Assembly: GCA_029719485.1 (NCBI GenBank)
Contig: CP120722.1
Location: forward strand, 2,170,001-2,234,000
Direction: 5' to 3'
Length of the DNA: 64,000 nt
DNA from: Kiritimatiellota bacterium B12222
Lineage (GTDB): Bacteria; Verrucomicrobiota; Kiritimatiellia; SS1-B-03-39; UBA6053
Shown: positions 54,532 through 63,430 of the stretch, piece by piece
Position numbering within the stretch: position 1 is the first letter of the stretch
How the letters are laid out: each line of letters opens with the position of its first letter
The notes under the pieces: generated by a model
What the model saw: the letters and a program-made list of their open reading frames with translations, nothing else
The model's database searches: none
What the model was told of the DNA's origin: nothing
Program-made: the position numbers and the translations under genes

Positions 54532-55470
54532 TTAAGGTCGTGTCAGCAGATGGAAGACGGCATCGATGACCTTGGCCATGCGTGGGTAATCGAGTCGGTC
54601 TGCTGTATCGCCTTTGCGATGGTATTCCTGATTGCGCATAAAGGCGGTGTCGGTGATCATGACCGCTGGGTAGCCAAAGGTCCAGTAGTTGCGGTGATCT
54701 GAAAAATCAATGCCGGGTATTTGTTCCGGTCCGTTGAGGTATTCCACGGGTAAGTCGGTGCCGGCCTGCATCGCGCTGTGAACCTGACGGGTGAACGCGA
54801 CTTGATCCATGCGACTGATCACGGCAATGAAATTTCCCCGATCAGGATAAACCTTGGCCAAACTGGGGAGGGGATAATGCTGACTGTTTTTGCGATCACT
54901 AAAGTAGCCTATCATTTCTAAGGACAGCATGCCTACGACAGGGGTTTTGTTTTCTTTGAGTGATTTTGCGTGAACATAACTGCCCATTTGTTCTGACCCG
55001 AAGAAAGGAGGTTCCTCCAGGCAATAGGCCACCACTTCCACAGAGGGTGGCGTGGGCATTTCTCCAAGACGGTGAGCCAGTTCGATCAGGCCGGCGACGC
55101 CACTGGCATTGTCATCGGCACCCGGGGTACCTTTGTGGGCATCGTAATGTGCGCCCACGATCCAACGCGGCGCTTCGGGATTTCCGTAGATGGCCCGAAT
55201 ATTTTTATAAACGATGCCTCTGACCGTGAAGCGTTGTATCTCCACCTTGGCGTGGGATTGCTCAAAACTTTTTTCGATAAATGAGGCTGCCAGCTCAAGA
55301 TTTTTGACGTCCACATAAGAGCGTGGAGAAAAATCTTCGGAAAATAGGCGCACGGTGGCTTCCAATTGCGCCGGAACCCCCGGACCCTCTAGAGGTTCAG
55401 CACTCCATCCGCAGCTGATAATAAGTAAAGCGAGACAGGAAACGCTGAAGGATAGCACGGGGTGATGCAT
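54532..55470 (-). CDS. M28 family metallopeptidase, probable lipoprotein
   Basis: Zinc aminopeptidase-type peptidase of the envelope. Motifs include IVGAHYDAHKGTPGADDNASG (ligands His and Asp; split around 118-138), AYCLEEPPFFGSEQMGS with the catalytic Glu, and a C-terminal TDTAFMRNQEYHRKGDTADR block. The N terminus from the ATG at 55470 has a signal sequence ending IISC, which fits a lipobox. The frame extends to 55548, but that part lies in the divergent intergenic region. It is convergent with the small membrane protein gene. Confidence 0.85.
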   Translation of the reverse strand: MHHPVLSFSVSCLALLIISCGWSAEPLEGPGVPAQLEATVRLFSEDFSPRSYVDVKNLELAASFIEKSFEQSHAKVEIQRFTVRGIVYKNIRAIYGNPEAPRWIVGAHYDAHKGTPGADDNASGVAGLIELAHRLGEMPTPPSVEVVAYCLEEPPFFGSEQMGSYVHAKSLKENKTPVVGMLSLEMIGYFSDRKNSQHYPLPSLAKVYPDRGNFIAVISRMDQVAFTRQVHSAMQAGTDLPVEYLNGPEQIPGIDFSDHRNYWTFGYPAVMITDTAFMRNQEYHRKGDTADRLDYPRMAKVIDAVFHLLTRP

Positions 55471-55479
55471 AAAAAAGAT

Positions 55480-55546
55480 GTTCGGTAGGAGGAGACGGCT
55501 TATGAGGAGGAGAGGAAGGAAGAGTACCGCCTCCAGCCTACCGAAC
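55480..55546. repeat. Imperfect inverted repeat between divergent genes
   Basis: Left arm 55480-55498 and right arm 55527-55546 pair over about 20 bases (10 perfect outer pairs, GTTCGGTAGG / CCTACCGAAC, then gapped pairs). The spacer is 28 bases and purine-rich. It lies between the start regions of the M28 peptidase and the dehydrogenase; a TATAAT box (55553-55558) for the plus direction lies right beside it. Could be an operator or leader hairpin. Confidence 0.5.
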
Positions 55547-55612
55547 AAAGTGTATAATCAAATTCTTTACCTTCATAGACTGCTATGCTCTATGTGTGTT
55601 CAAAATAATGCT

Positions 55613-56587
55613 ATGAAAAAAACTCACGCTCACATTTGTATCTTAGACTCCTTCACTACTGACCAGGGAGTTCTCGACTGGTCGGCGTTGCAAAGTCTTG
55701 GTACTGTAGATGTTTATGAAAGAACAGGTCCTGAGGAAGTCCTATCGCGATGCGCTGGAAAGACCATTGTCATCACGAATAAAGTGCCACTGGACAAACA
55801 AACTATTTCACTTTTGCCCGATTGCAAACTGATATGTTTGCTCTCGACCGGAACCAATGCTGTAGATTTAGAGGCCACCCGTCAACGGGGGATACCGGTT
55901 TGCAATATTCCTGCCTATAGTAGCGATAGCGTTGCGGAGTTGGTTTTTGCATTTTTACTCCATGAATCGAGACGCGTGGATGTACATGCCCACTCGGTTC
56001 GTCAAGGAGAGTGGACGGGGAATCAGGACTTTTGTTACCTCAAAACTCCGCAAAAAGAATTGCGAGGAAAAGTGCTGGGGCTGGTGGGATTTGGCGATAT
56101 TGCCCAATCGGTTTGCCGGATTGCGAAGGCCTTTGGATTGCGGGTGCTGGCCACGACGCCACATCCGGAGGGTAAACCAGCATTGGGGCAGGACTTTGTG
56201 AGTCGAGCAGAGTTACTTGCACAATCAGATTTTGTTTCTCTTCATTGTCCGTTGACCCCCGAAACGAATCAGCTGGTGAATGAGGCTTTTCTGAAAGAGA
56301 TGAAAGCGGGTGCGGTGCTGATCAATACGGGACGGGGAGGGCTTTTGGACGAATCCGCTGTCGCACAGGCTTTGGGGTCTGGGCATGTGGCGTCCGCGTA
56401 TTTAGATGTGTTATCCTCTGAACCGCCTGCTGCGGATCATCCCTTGTTGAATGTCCCGAATGTCTGGATTACCCCGCATATCGCTTGGGCGACCGATGAG
56501 GCCCGCAGTCGATTAATTGAAATTCTGACTGAAAACGTGCGTGCGTGGATGTCAGGCAACCCCCAAAATGTGGTGAATGGCTTGTGA
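55613..56587 (+). CDS. D-isomer 2-hydroxyacid dehydrogenase (glycerate dehydrogenase-like)
   Basis: NAD-dependent reductase or dehydrogenase of 2-hydroxyacids such as hydroxypyruvate/glycerate. Seen: the LLSTGTNAVDLEATRQRGIPV start of the substrate domain, Rossmann motif VGFGDIAQSVCRIAKAFG (about 146-163), catalytic Arg in INTGRGGLLDE, Glu in LDVLSSEPP, and His in TPHIAWATDEA. The frame is open upstream to 55478, but the ATG at 55613 gives a standard 324-aa protein. TATAAT is found 55 bases upstream. The stop overlaps the next gene as GTGA. Confidence 0.88.
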   Translation: MKKTHAHICILDSFTTDQGVLDWSALQSLGTVDVYERTGPEEVLSRCAGKTIVITNKVPLDKQTISLLPDCKLICLLSTGTNAVDLEATRQRGIPVCNIPAYSSDSVAELVFAFLLHESRRVDVHAHSVRQGEWTGNQDFCYLKTPQKELRGKVLGLVGFGDIAQSVCRIAKAFGLRVLATTPHPEGKPALGQDFVSRAELLAQSDFVSLHCPLTPETNQLVNEAFLKEMKAGAVLINTGRGGLLDESAVAQALGSGHVASAYLDVLSSEPPAADHPLLNVPNVWITPHIAWATDEARSRLIEILTENVRAWMSGNPQNVVNGL

Positions 56588-57708
56588 GTACTTTTGAAGG
56601 TTTAAAACATGAAATCACCCGAGGCATTCAAGCGGGTGAACATTTTGGTGCTCAAGTCGCCATTTCTGTGAAAGGTGAACGGCTGTTGGAGGAGGCGATG
56701 GGGATGAATGAAGCCTTTCAGCCCTTGCAACAAGATATGCTGATGCTGTGGTTGTCCGCATGTAAACCTGTCGCGGCAGTGGCCTGTGGCATTTTAATGG
56801 ATCGTGGTCTATTGGATTTGGAGCGTCCGGTGGCGGAATGGATTCCTGAATTTGCCTCCCGCAAAAAAGACAAAATTACGCCCCGTCATTTGTTGACCCA
56901 CACGGCGGGGATTCGTGGAGCCACTCTGGGATGGCGTCCGAAACCCTGGGAAGATATTATCGGCATGATTTGCCATTCCAAACCGGAACCTCACTGGGCG
57001 CCGGGAGAATTGGCGGGCTATCATGTGGATTCGGCCTGGTACATGTTGGGTGAACTGATTCGCGTGATCGATGGACGACCTTATGAGCATTTTGTGCGCG
57101 AAGAAATTTTTCTGCCCTTAGGCATGGAAAGTTGCTGGGTGGGGATTGATGACGACCTGTATGAGGACTGGGAGGATCGGGTGGCCATGGTGTATGATAC
57201 TCATTTTGGCGTGCCCGTGGTATTGGAAGAATTGTGTAGTCGTGAGTCGGTGACCTGTTGTCGTCCGGGAGGCAATGGTCGAGGTCCCGCCCGTGAATTT
57301 ATATTATTTTACGAGGCGTTGCAACGCATGGTGAAAGGGGAGTCTGGAATTTTGAAACCCGAAACGGCCCGTACCTTGGTGGATCGTCATCGCGTGGGCA
57401 TGATGGATAAAACCTTTCGACGTACTATTGATTGGGGACTCGGCTTTATGCGTCAATCCGACTTTTATGCTCCCGGAGATACGCCTTACCAATTCGGGAA
57501 CTATGCCAGTCGTGAAGCCTTTGGTCATTGTGGCAATCAAAGTACGGCTTCCTTTTGTGATCCGTCATTTGATCTTTGTGTGAGTCTGTTGTTCAACGGC
57601 CTGCCGGGGGAAGACACTCATCAGGCCCGCATGCGCGCCGCGTTGAGCGCGATTTATGAGGATCTCGGTTTTACGTCTGAGTGCTCTACGACTGCCACTG
57701 AGTCCTGA
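56584..57708 (+). CDS. Serine hydrolase of the beta-lactamase/DD-peptidase fold
   Basis: Serine beta-lactamase-like family (class C/esterase type). The nucleophile motif is SACK in LWLSACKPVAA (near 63), a Tyr is in GYHVDSAWYMLG, and the third motif reads HCG in AFGHCGNQS where HTG or KTG is usual. It starts at a GTG overlapping the dehydrogenase stop by four bases (GTGA), so it is coupled to it. No signal peptide is visible, so it is probably cytoplasmic and an esterase or peptidase. Substrate is unknown. Confidence 0.8.
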   Translation: MSTFEGLKHEITRGIQAGEHFGAQVAISVKGERLLEEAMGMNEAFQPLQQDMLMLWLSACKPVAAVACGILMDRGLLDLERPVAEWIPEFASRKKDKITPRHLLTHTAGIRGATLGWRPKPWEDIIGMICHSKPEPHWAPGELAGYHVDSAWYMLGELIRVIDGRPYEHFVREEIFLPLGMESCWVGIDDDLYEDWEDRVAMVYDTHFGVPVVLEELCSRESVTCCRPGGNGRGPAREFILFYEALQRMVKGESGILKPETARTLVDRHRVGMMDKTFRRTIDWGLGFMRQSDFYAPGDTPYQFGNYASREAFGHCGNQSTASFCDPSFDLCVSLLFNGLPGEDTHQARMRAALSAIYEDLGFTSECSTTATES

Positions 57709-57774
57709 AAACGCTGGTTTTGACGCCTTCTTTTGGAGAGAGGCTGTTCTAAATAGCGTCATAAAGAAAAAAAG

Positions 57775-60324
57775 GTGGTCATTTTTTCCGAATTCCTGCA
57801 TCATGTAATGATGAGGAAGACGGTTCTTACGTTTATGACTAAATTTAAAGGAAGGCTGAAATCGCAACGAAATGTCCGTACCCGACATTTACAGCAGGTT
57901 TGTGCTCATTATTCAGGTCTGACTTTTCAGCTTCGTTGTACTCCCTCAGGAAGCTTTGAGTTTGTTTATGTGAGTGAGAACATTCAGTCGATTTTTGCAA
58001 TTGCGCCAGAATCCGTGTTGGAAAACATCGATGCGCTCCTCGAAAGGTTTGAAGAATCAGAAAAAGAACATTTTCTCTCTTTGTTTCAGCCGGAGTTATC
58101 CCAGCCCATTGAGATCCATACCTTTCCTTTAAGCGAAGTGGGGAAGGCGCGTCGTTGGTTTGAGTTGCACCTGTCTCAGGATCCGTTGCATGCGATGGAA
58201 TGGCATGGCAGCCTGATAGAGGTGACCCAGCAAAAAGAAACCGAACGCAAGTTAGAGGAGGCCTACGCCGAACAACTTCGAACCAAAAAACTGTTTAATG
58301 CGTCGTTTATGGAAGCGCAATCGGCCGCCATGGCCGCAGAGGCGGCCAATCGTGCTAAAAGTGAATTCCTCGCCAACATGAGTCACGAAATTCGTACCCC
58401 CATGAATGGTGTGGTGGGGATGACCGGGCTATTGTTGGATACGGCGCTGAATGATGAGCAGCGCCGTTATGCGGATTCAGTGGAAAGTTCGGCTTTGTCC
58501 CTGCTGACCCTGATTAATGATATTCTCGATTTTTCAAAAATCGAGGCGGGGCATGTCCAATTGGAGTCGATGGATTTTGACTTATATCGACTGGTTGAAG
58601 ATTTTGCCTTAAGTTTGTCCGTACGGGCCAAAACAAAAAATGTTGAGTTTTTGTACGATATTGACACCGATATACCGCAGTTTTTTATGGGGGATCCTGG
58701 ACGATTACGCCAAATTTTAACGAATCTTGGTGGGAATGCGGTTAAGTTTACGCAGGAAGGTGAGGTGGTGGTAGCCGTGACAAAAGTGGCGGAAGACGAA
58801 GGGACCCTGCGCCTTCGTTTTAGTGTGCGGGATACGGGGGTCGGTATTCCTGCCGAAGCGTTAGGCGTTTTGTTTGAAAAATTCACCCAAGTGGATGCGT
58901 CGATCACCCGTCGCTTTGGGGGAACGGGTTTAGGGTTGGCGATTACCAAGCAGTTGGTGGAATTGATGGGGGGGGATATCGTGGTGGAAAGTGAAGAGGG
59001 CAAAGGATCTACATTTTGGTTTGAGATTCCCTTGGAAAAATCAAGCGTGGTAGATCGCGAATCTCCCGATTTCCCGGAGCGGCTGGAAGGGGTTCGCGTG
59101 TTGGTGATTGATGACAATCACACCCATTTGCAGATCATGACCAAACGTTTGCAAAAATGGAAGATGAGCGTGAAAAACGCGCGGGGAGGTGTTGAGGCTC
59201 TTTCCGTGTTGCGGGATGCGGTGACTGCGGAGGATCCTTTTGACATTGCGATTCTCGATATGCACATGCCCGAGATGGATGGTGTGACATTGGCGAGGAA
59301 AGTGAAAGCCGATCCGGCGCTCAGGCAGACACAGTTGATCCTGATGTCGTCTGCGGGAATTTCCAGATCGAAATTTTTAATAGATCAAGTTGGTTTTGCT
59401 GCGGTATTGATGAAGCCCGTTCCTCAGAAAGATACCCTTCATGCGATCCTCAGTGCCTTGTCAGGATCTTCGTCTCACTTTCCCGGATCTTCCAGACCAC
59501 CGACCTCCATTCCGTCGGTCTCCTATGAGGACGCACGTGTATTGGTGGCTGAAGATAATCCTATCAACCAGCAAGTTGCCTTGGGTATCTTGAAAAAATT
59601 GGGTGTGCAGGCGCATGCGGTGAATTCGGGGGATCAAGCGATACGTGCATTGGAGCAGCAGGCCTATGCCTTGGTGTTGATGGATGTTCAAATGCCGGTC
59701 ATGGATGGTCTGGAGGCGACCCGCAGAATCAGGTCCGAGAGCACGAAGGTGTTGAATCCTCAAGTTCCCATTGTGGCCATGACGGCGAACGCCATGGAAG
59801 GTGATCGTGAATTTTGTTTGGCAGCTGGCATGAATGACTATATGTCTAAACCCATTTTAAAAGCAGAGTTCATACGAATTTTGGCTCTGTTTCTTCATCC
59901 CTCCGCCACTGCTGCTGCCGGCAACCCTGAACAAGATCTGACTATGGACATGAGTACAACTGATGAATATAAGGTGATGGGTGATCATTTTTCTTTGGTA
60001 GAGGAATTGGATGATGCTGAGTTGGTACAAAGTATCATTGCGGATGTGGTAAAAGGTACGCAACAAGAGTTGCCGTTCTTGCAGCTGAAAATAGAGCAAG
60101 CGGATTGGGTGCCCGCTGGTTTAGATGCCCATCGCATACGTGGTGCTTTATTAAATGTGGCCGCGGATCAAATGTGTGAACGACTGCTACAGCTCGAAAA
60201 TGCCTGTAAAGCGCAGAGGGCAGAAGATGCCCGACAGCTTTATCGGAAGGTGAACGAAGATTTTATAATGCTACAGCATGAATTACAGAAACGGAAGCTC
60301 TTGGAAAGTGTGCTGAGTTCATGA
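57775..60324 (+). CDS. Hybrid sensor histidine kinase with two receivers and HPt
   Basis: Signalling protein without an obvious transmembrane segment. Order: PAS-like domain (about 45-150), coiled coil (about 160-195), HisKA with [10 protein letters not shown] (His near 204), HATPase with N box [11 protein letters not shown]1 DTGVGIP and G2 GGTGLGLAI, a first receiver (about 443-560, DDNHTH and [12 protein letters not shown]), a second receiver (about 580-705, [13 protein letters not shown]), and a C-terminal HPt-like region (DAHRIRG near 780). The start is unsure: GTG 57775, ATG 57808, 57811 or 57835. It overlaps the next gene by four bases. The output regulator is not in the window. Confidence 0.85.
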   Translation: MVIFSEFLHHVMMRKTVLTFMTKFKGRLKSQRNVRTRHLQQVCAHYSGLTFQLRCTPSGSFEFVYVSENIQSIFAIAPESVLENIDALLERFEESEKEHFLSLFQPELSQPIEIHTFPLSEVGKARRWFELHLSQDPLHAMEWHGSLIEVTQQKETERKLEEAYAEQLRTKKLFNASFMEAQSAAMAAEAANRAKSEFLANMSHEIRTPMNGVVGMTGLLLDTALNDEQRRYADSVESSALSLLTLINDILDFSKIEAGHVQLESMDFDLYRLVEDFALSLSVRAKTKNVEFLYDIDTDIPQFFMGDPGRLRQILTNLGGNAVKFTQEGEVVVAVTKVAEDEGTLRLRFSVRDTGVGIPAEALGVLFEKFTQVDASITRRFGGTGLGLAITKQLVELMGGDIVVESEEGKGSTFWFEIPLEKSSVVDRESPDFPERLEGVRVLVIDDNHTHLQIMTKRLQKWKMSVKNARGGVEALSVLRDAVTAEDPFDIAILDMHMPEMDGVTLARKVKADPALRQTQLILMSSAGISRSKFLIDQVGFAAVLMKPVPQKDTLHAILSALSGSSSHFPGSSRPPTSIPSVSYEDARVLVAEDNPINQQVALGILKKLGVQAHAVNSGDQAIRALEQQAYALVLMDVQMPVMDGLEATRRIRSESTKVLNPQVPIVAMTANAMEGDREFCLAAGMNDYMSKPILKAEFIRILALFLHPSATAAAGNPEQDLTMDMSTTDEYKVMGDHFSLVEELDDAELVQSIIADVVKGTQQELPFLQLKIEQADWVPAGLDAHRIRGALLNVAADQMCERLLQLENACKAQRAEDARQLYRKVNEDFIMLQHELQKRKLLESVLSS

Positions 60325-60776
60325 ATGCGTACCATCAGCAAAGTGCGGCCTCGCAATTGCCTTCAGCTCTCGCCAAGGGCGTGAGATTTGGCTGCACGGA
60401 ATGTGGCTGGTGCTGTTCGGGCACTCCGGGCAAGGTCCGGGTGAGTGATAAAGAAATTCAGGCCATTTCCGAGTTTCGGAAGCAGTCCGAAGCCGCGTTC
60501 CGAGCGTCGGAAGTTCGGGTGGTTGAGGGGGAGACGCTGTTAAAAGAAAAACCAAATGGCGATTGTGTGTTTTTTAACCACAACCGCTGCGATATTCATC
60601 CGGTCAAGCCCATGCAATGTCGCACTTATCCCTTTTGGATCAAAAATGTACGCAGCGATGAAGCTTGGGAGCGTTGTCGCAAGGAGTGCGAAGGCATTGG
60701 ACAGGGGGACTGGGTTTCACCTGAAGAGATTGTGCGTCAAGTGCAGGAAGGGATGGCGGATACGCCTACGGCGTAA
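60321..60776 (+). CDS. YkgJ-type zinc/iron cysteine cluster protein
   Basis: The N-terminal CTECGWCC (C25, C28, C31, C32) is the YkgJ/UPF0153 signature, followed by [20 protein letters not shown], which adds further Cys residues for a metal centre. Members are small cytoplasmic proteins of unknown role that bind Zn or an Fe-S cluster. It is coupled to the histidine kinase by a four-base overlap and its 3' end overlaps the convergent trmL by 11 bases. Confidence 0.88.
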   Translation: MNAYHQQSAASQLPSALAKGVRFGCTECGWCCSGTPGKVRVSDKEIQAISEFRKQSEAAFRASEVRVVEGETLLKEKPNGDCVFFNHNRCDIHPVKPMQCRTYPFWIKNVRSDEAWERCRKECEGIGQGDWVSPEEIVRQVQEGMADTPTA

Positions 60777-61245
60777 CCCGACATTTTCTCAGGGCTTCAA
60801 ACAGGACGATTCCGACAGAGGTGGCTAAATTGAGAGAGCGCACGGCGTGGGTTTGCATGGGGATGATGAGTGCATGCGCCCCGGCTTTTTCGAGCACATC
60901 TTCGGATAATCCACGGGTTTCGGGTCCAAACACCAACATGTCTCCCGGGCCAAAATCGGCTTCCGTATAACAGCGGGTGGCTTTGGTGCTCAGATACCAG
61001 ACTTTGCGATGCGGGACTTTTTCCAAACAGGCTTCCAGAGAGTCGTGCTCATGGAGATCGACATGGGGCCAGTAGTCGAGTCCTGCCCGACGTACACTCT
61101 TTTCTGAAAGGCTGAAACTTAAAGGGTGCACCAAATGTAAGCGTGTTCCCGTGGCCGCACAACTCCGGGAAATGTTTCCGGTGTTCGGGGGGATCTCGGG
61201 TTCAACCAAGACGACTTGGAGGGGAGGAGTAGGCCATTCGCTCAT
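60766..61245 (-). CDS. trmL: tRNA (cytidine/uridine-34-2'-O)-methyltransferase
   Basis: SPOUT-class enzyme methylating the ribose of the wobble base of tRNA-Leu. Seen: LVEPEIPPNTGNISRSCAAT, RLHLVHPLSF, RRAGLDYWPHVDL, and the knot motifs LVFGPETRGLSEDVL and MQTHAVRSLNLATSVGIVLFE. Length (159 aa) is typical. It lies 21 bases after lpxC on the same strand. Confidence 0.94.
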   Translation of the reverse strand: MSEWPTPPLQVVLVEPEIPPNTGNISRSCAATGTRLHLVHPLSFSLSEKSVRRAGLDYWPHVDLHEHDSLEACLEKVPHRKVWYLSTKATRCYTEADFGPGDMLVFGPETRGLSEDVLEKAGAHALIIPMQTHAVRSLNLATSVGIVLFEALRKCRVTP

Positions 61246-61266
61246 GGGTTTATTTTAGGGAATGAG

Positions 61267-62310
61267 TTAGGACTGAGCGGGGAGGCTGACGTACTCGAGC
61301 AAGTCATGTCGGTACAATCCTTTGATCGCTTCCACATCCATGGTGTGACCCGCTTTGTAGGAAGAGACCTTGCCTATAAATACACCACGTTCGATGAGGG
61401 CGATGGCGGCTAACAGATCTAAAACGGCGCGATGCCAAACGGCTTCCAAGGCTTTGCCATTTACGACCAGTCCGGCTTCATTGTGATATTTTTTCTTGCC
61501 TGCAATGAGTACGTTTTTATCGGTGTAGCCTAAATTACGCACGTCCGCAAACAGTTTGCCCACGGTCTGACAGATCATTTTTTTCTGGGCCGTGGTGTTG
61601 GTTCGCGCATGCGCGCCCCGTCGGAAGGTTTGGGGGTTGACCACCATTTTGATGCGTTGTTCGCCAATCGCGTTGGGGAAAGAAATACCGCAATCGAGTT
61701 CCAGACGAGGATTTGCAGGATCAGCAGGTTCAAAATACAACAGTTTGCCTTCCGGGGTGGCAAAGGCGACGGGTTGTTTGACCGTGACGTAATCTAACGG
61801 AATGGAGGAGTCGACTTTGCCGGCGGATGCGAGGGCATCGACCAAGGGCATACTGCCGACATCGAAAAGCGGGGGATCGCCGGAATCAATCTTGATAATC
61901 AAATTGTCGACCTGCATGCCCATGCGCAAAGCGATGATGTGTTCAACCAAGCGCACGTAGTTATGAGGGGGGCCTGAGCGCAAAACGATATTGCTCACCA
62001 CTTGACCGGTGGTCCACACATTATGAATGGCGACTTGAATGCGCAACCAGTCGGGATGATCCGCACGGTCAAACCACCAGCCTTCGCGGTCAGTGGGTAA
62101 CAATTCAAGGGTACGTGTTTCTTTGCCAAAAAAGGTGCCGGGACCCTGAACGGTGACAGGCCGTTCAATGGTGGTGCGTTTGCGCCGAATGGGTTCGGGG
62201 GATTGTTGAGAACAATCTTCATCCACAGGCATGGATTGCAGGGTGTTCCAAAGAGCATAGGCGTCTTCTGGACTGCCTGTGAGACTGATACCGGGGAGGG
62301 ATGATGACAT
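61267..62310 (-). CDS. lpxC: Divergent LpxC, UDP-3-O-acyl-N-acetylglucosamine deacetylase
   Basis: Zinc deacetylase of lipid A synthesis. The fold markers are clear: RTTIERPVTVQGPGTFFG, E123-H124 in LVEHIIALRMG (catalytic Glu and zinc His), DVGSMPLVDAL near 150, H293 and D298 in VWHRAVLDLLA, and H322 in YKAGHTMD. Two details differ from E. coli LpxC: the ligand pair His-x4-Asp is spaced one residue wider than HKxLD, and the DGSA-like segment is DVGS. There is also an extra ~45 residues at the N terminus. Activity is likely but substrate handling may differ; it could be a paralogue. Confidence 0.82.
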   Translation of the reverse strand: MSSSLPGISLTGSPEDAYALWNTLQSMPVDEDCSQQSPEPIRRKRTTIERPVTVQGPGTFFGKETRTLELLPTDREGWWFDRADHPDWLRIQVAIHNVWTTGQVVSNIVLRSGPPHNYVRLVEHIIALRMGMQVDNLIIKIDSGDPPLFDVGSMPLVDALASAGKVDSSIPLDYVTVKQPVAFATPEGKLLYFEPADPANPRLELDCGISFPNAIGEQRIKMVVNPQTFRRGAHARTNTTAQKKMICQTVGKLFADVRNLGYTDKNVLIAGKKKYHNEAGLVVNGKALEAVWHRAVLDLLAAIALIERGVFIGKVSSYKAGHTMDVEAIKGLYRHDLLEYVSLPAQS

Positions 62311-62552
62311 AGCCTAGGTGCATAAAGTATTTACCGTCCGTGCGTCAAGTTAAATGGGGAATAGGGCGTCATGTTCCGGGGATCACCCCGTCCCTCTATC
62401 CCTGCGTTTACCGTTTCCACCCACAAAATCGAAATGGCTGTCGTCATCGGCATTAGCCCCCCCAAGCGGAGTGATCTTCGATAAATCTGGTTTTTCTTTG
62501 AAAAACCTTCTAGTTCTGCGATCTCACTCCTCCTTCTCAACGGCTCCTCATT

Positions 62553-62981
62553 ATGAAATGGAAAATCATCTCTGTCGGTAAACCTTCTTTCCCCTGGGTG
62601 CGGGAAGGGCTGGAAACGTACCTCAAGCGGGTGCAACCCTTTGCACCTGTGGAAATGATTCAGCTGAAAAAAGGGGATGCGGCCGCTTTTAACAAAGTGA
62701 TTGGATCCGCTAAAGTCATGGCCTTGGATGAACGGGGCAAAAGTTTTCGCACGGGGGCGCTGGCCCAACAGGTGACCGAATGGGAACTGGATTCGGTGCG
62801 GGAAATGGCGGTGCTGATTGGCGGATCAGACGGACTTCCGGCCGAAATTCGAAATCAGGCCCACCATTGTTTCAGTTTAGGCGCGCAAACCCTGATGCAT
62901 GAACTGGCTTTGCTGGTGTGGATGGAGCAACTCTATCGGATTTATACCCTCAAGGCAGATCATCCTTATCATCGGGAGTGA
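62553..62981 (+). CDS. rlmH: 23S rRNA (pseudouridine1915-N3)-methyltransferase
   Basis: SPOUT methyltransferase modifying pseudouridine 1915 in 23S rRNA helix 69. Seen: the start MKWKIISVGK, LDERGKSFRT, MAVLIGGSDGLP and the C-terminal LLVWMEQLYRIYTLKADHPY with HRE. Length is 142 aa. The ribosome site before the ATG is weak. It stands alone between the divergent lpxC unit and a repeat-rich gap. Confidence 0.93.
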   Translation: MKWKIISVGKPSFPWVREGLETYLKRVQPFAPVEMIQLKKGDAAAFNKVIGSAKVMALDERGKSFRTGALAQQVTEWELDSVREMAVLIGGSDGLPAEIRNQAHHCFSLGAQTLMHELALLVWMEQLYRIYTLKADHPYHRE

Positions 62982-63021
62982 ATACGGGTAAATCGAAATC
63001 CGAAGCGTGCATGTATTGAGC

Positions 63022-63047
63022 TCGATCCCGATACCGATTGCGATCAT
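63022..63047. repeat. Short CGATNN-periodic motif, copy B
   Basis: Near copy (23 of 26 bases) of the stretch at 8220-8245, here 41 bases downstream of rlmH. Both are made of CGAT units at six-base steps. Confidence 0.4.
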
Positions 63048-63113
63048 ACTCCAGTATCAACTCTCCGAGTTCCCGTTTCTCGTTGAGGGCTTGTTTATTT
63101 ATTTGGAAACGGA

Positions 63114-63318
63114 TTTCAGCGCCGAAGGTGCAGCCCTATACTCGCCTGGGGTGAAGCCCCAGGATGAGAATAAAATTTTGGTGTAGCGCTGAAAGTGCGG
63201 TCCTATAAGTCACTTTATCTGAATAATATAGGGCCACACTTTCAGTGTTTAAATATTACAAAAACAGTCCCCAGGGTTTTACCCTGGGCTGGTATAGAGT
63301 CGCACCTTCGGCGCTAAA
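63114..63318. repeat. Nested inverted-repeat element
   Basis: The gap 62982-63430 (449 bases) between rlmH and plsY holds no convincing gene but carries a structured element. The outer arms 63114-63163 and 63269-63318 are reverse-complementary over 50 bases with several mismatches; each contains its own small hairpin (CCTGGGGTGAAGCCCCAGG in the first). An inner pair, 63181-63207 and 63227-63251, also pairs, and its unit resembles the outer arm (AGCGCTGAAAGTGC versus AGCGCCGAAGGTGC). The region could fold as a long branched structure. Two smaller hairpins follow near 63363-63400. Confidence 0.7.
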
Positions 63319-63430
63319 CTACACCTGGGAGCGCTGGATTCTGTCTGCTGAGCAGATGGGGAACCCGGGTTATGAAACCCGGAAACCTGAAGGTTTTCCT
63401 TGGAATCCGCCTAAAGTCGGGACGGGGAAG

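Noticed and set aside
62331..62768. A 145-codon minus-strand frame over the rlmH region
   Set aside because: Mostly antisense to rlmH, with no family signature or ribosome site.
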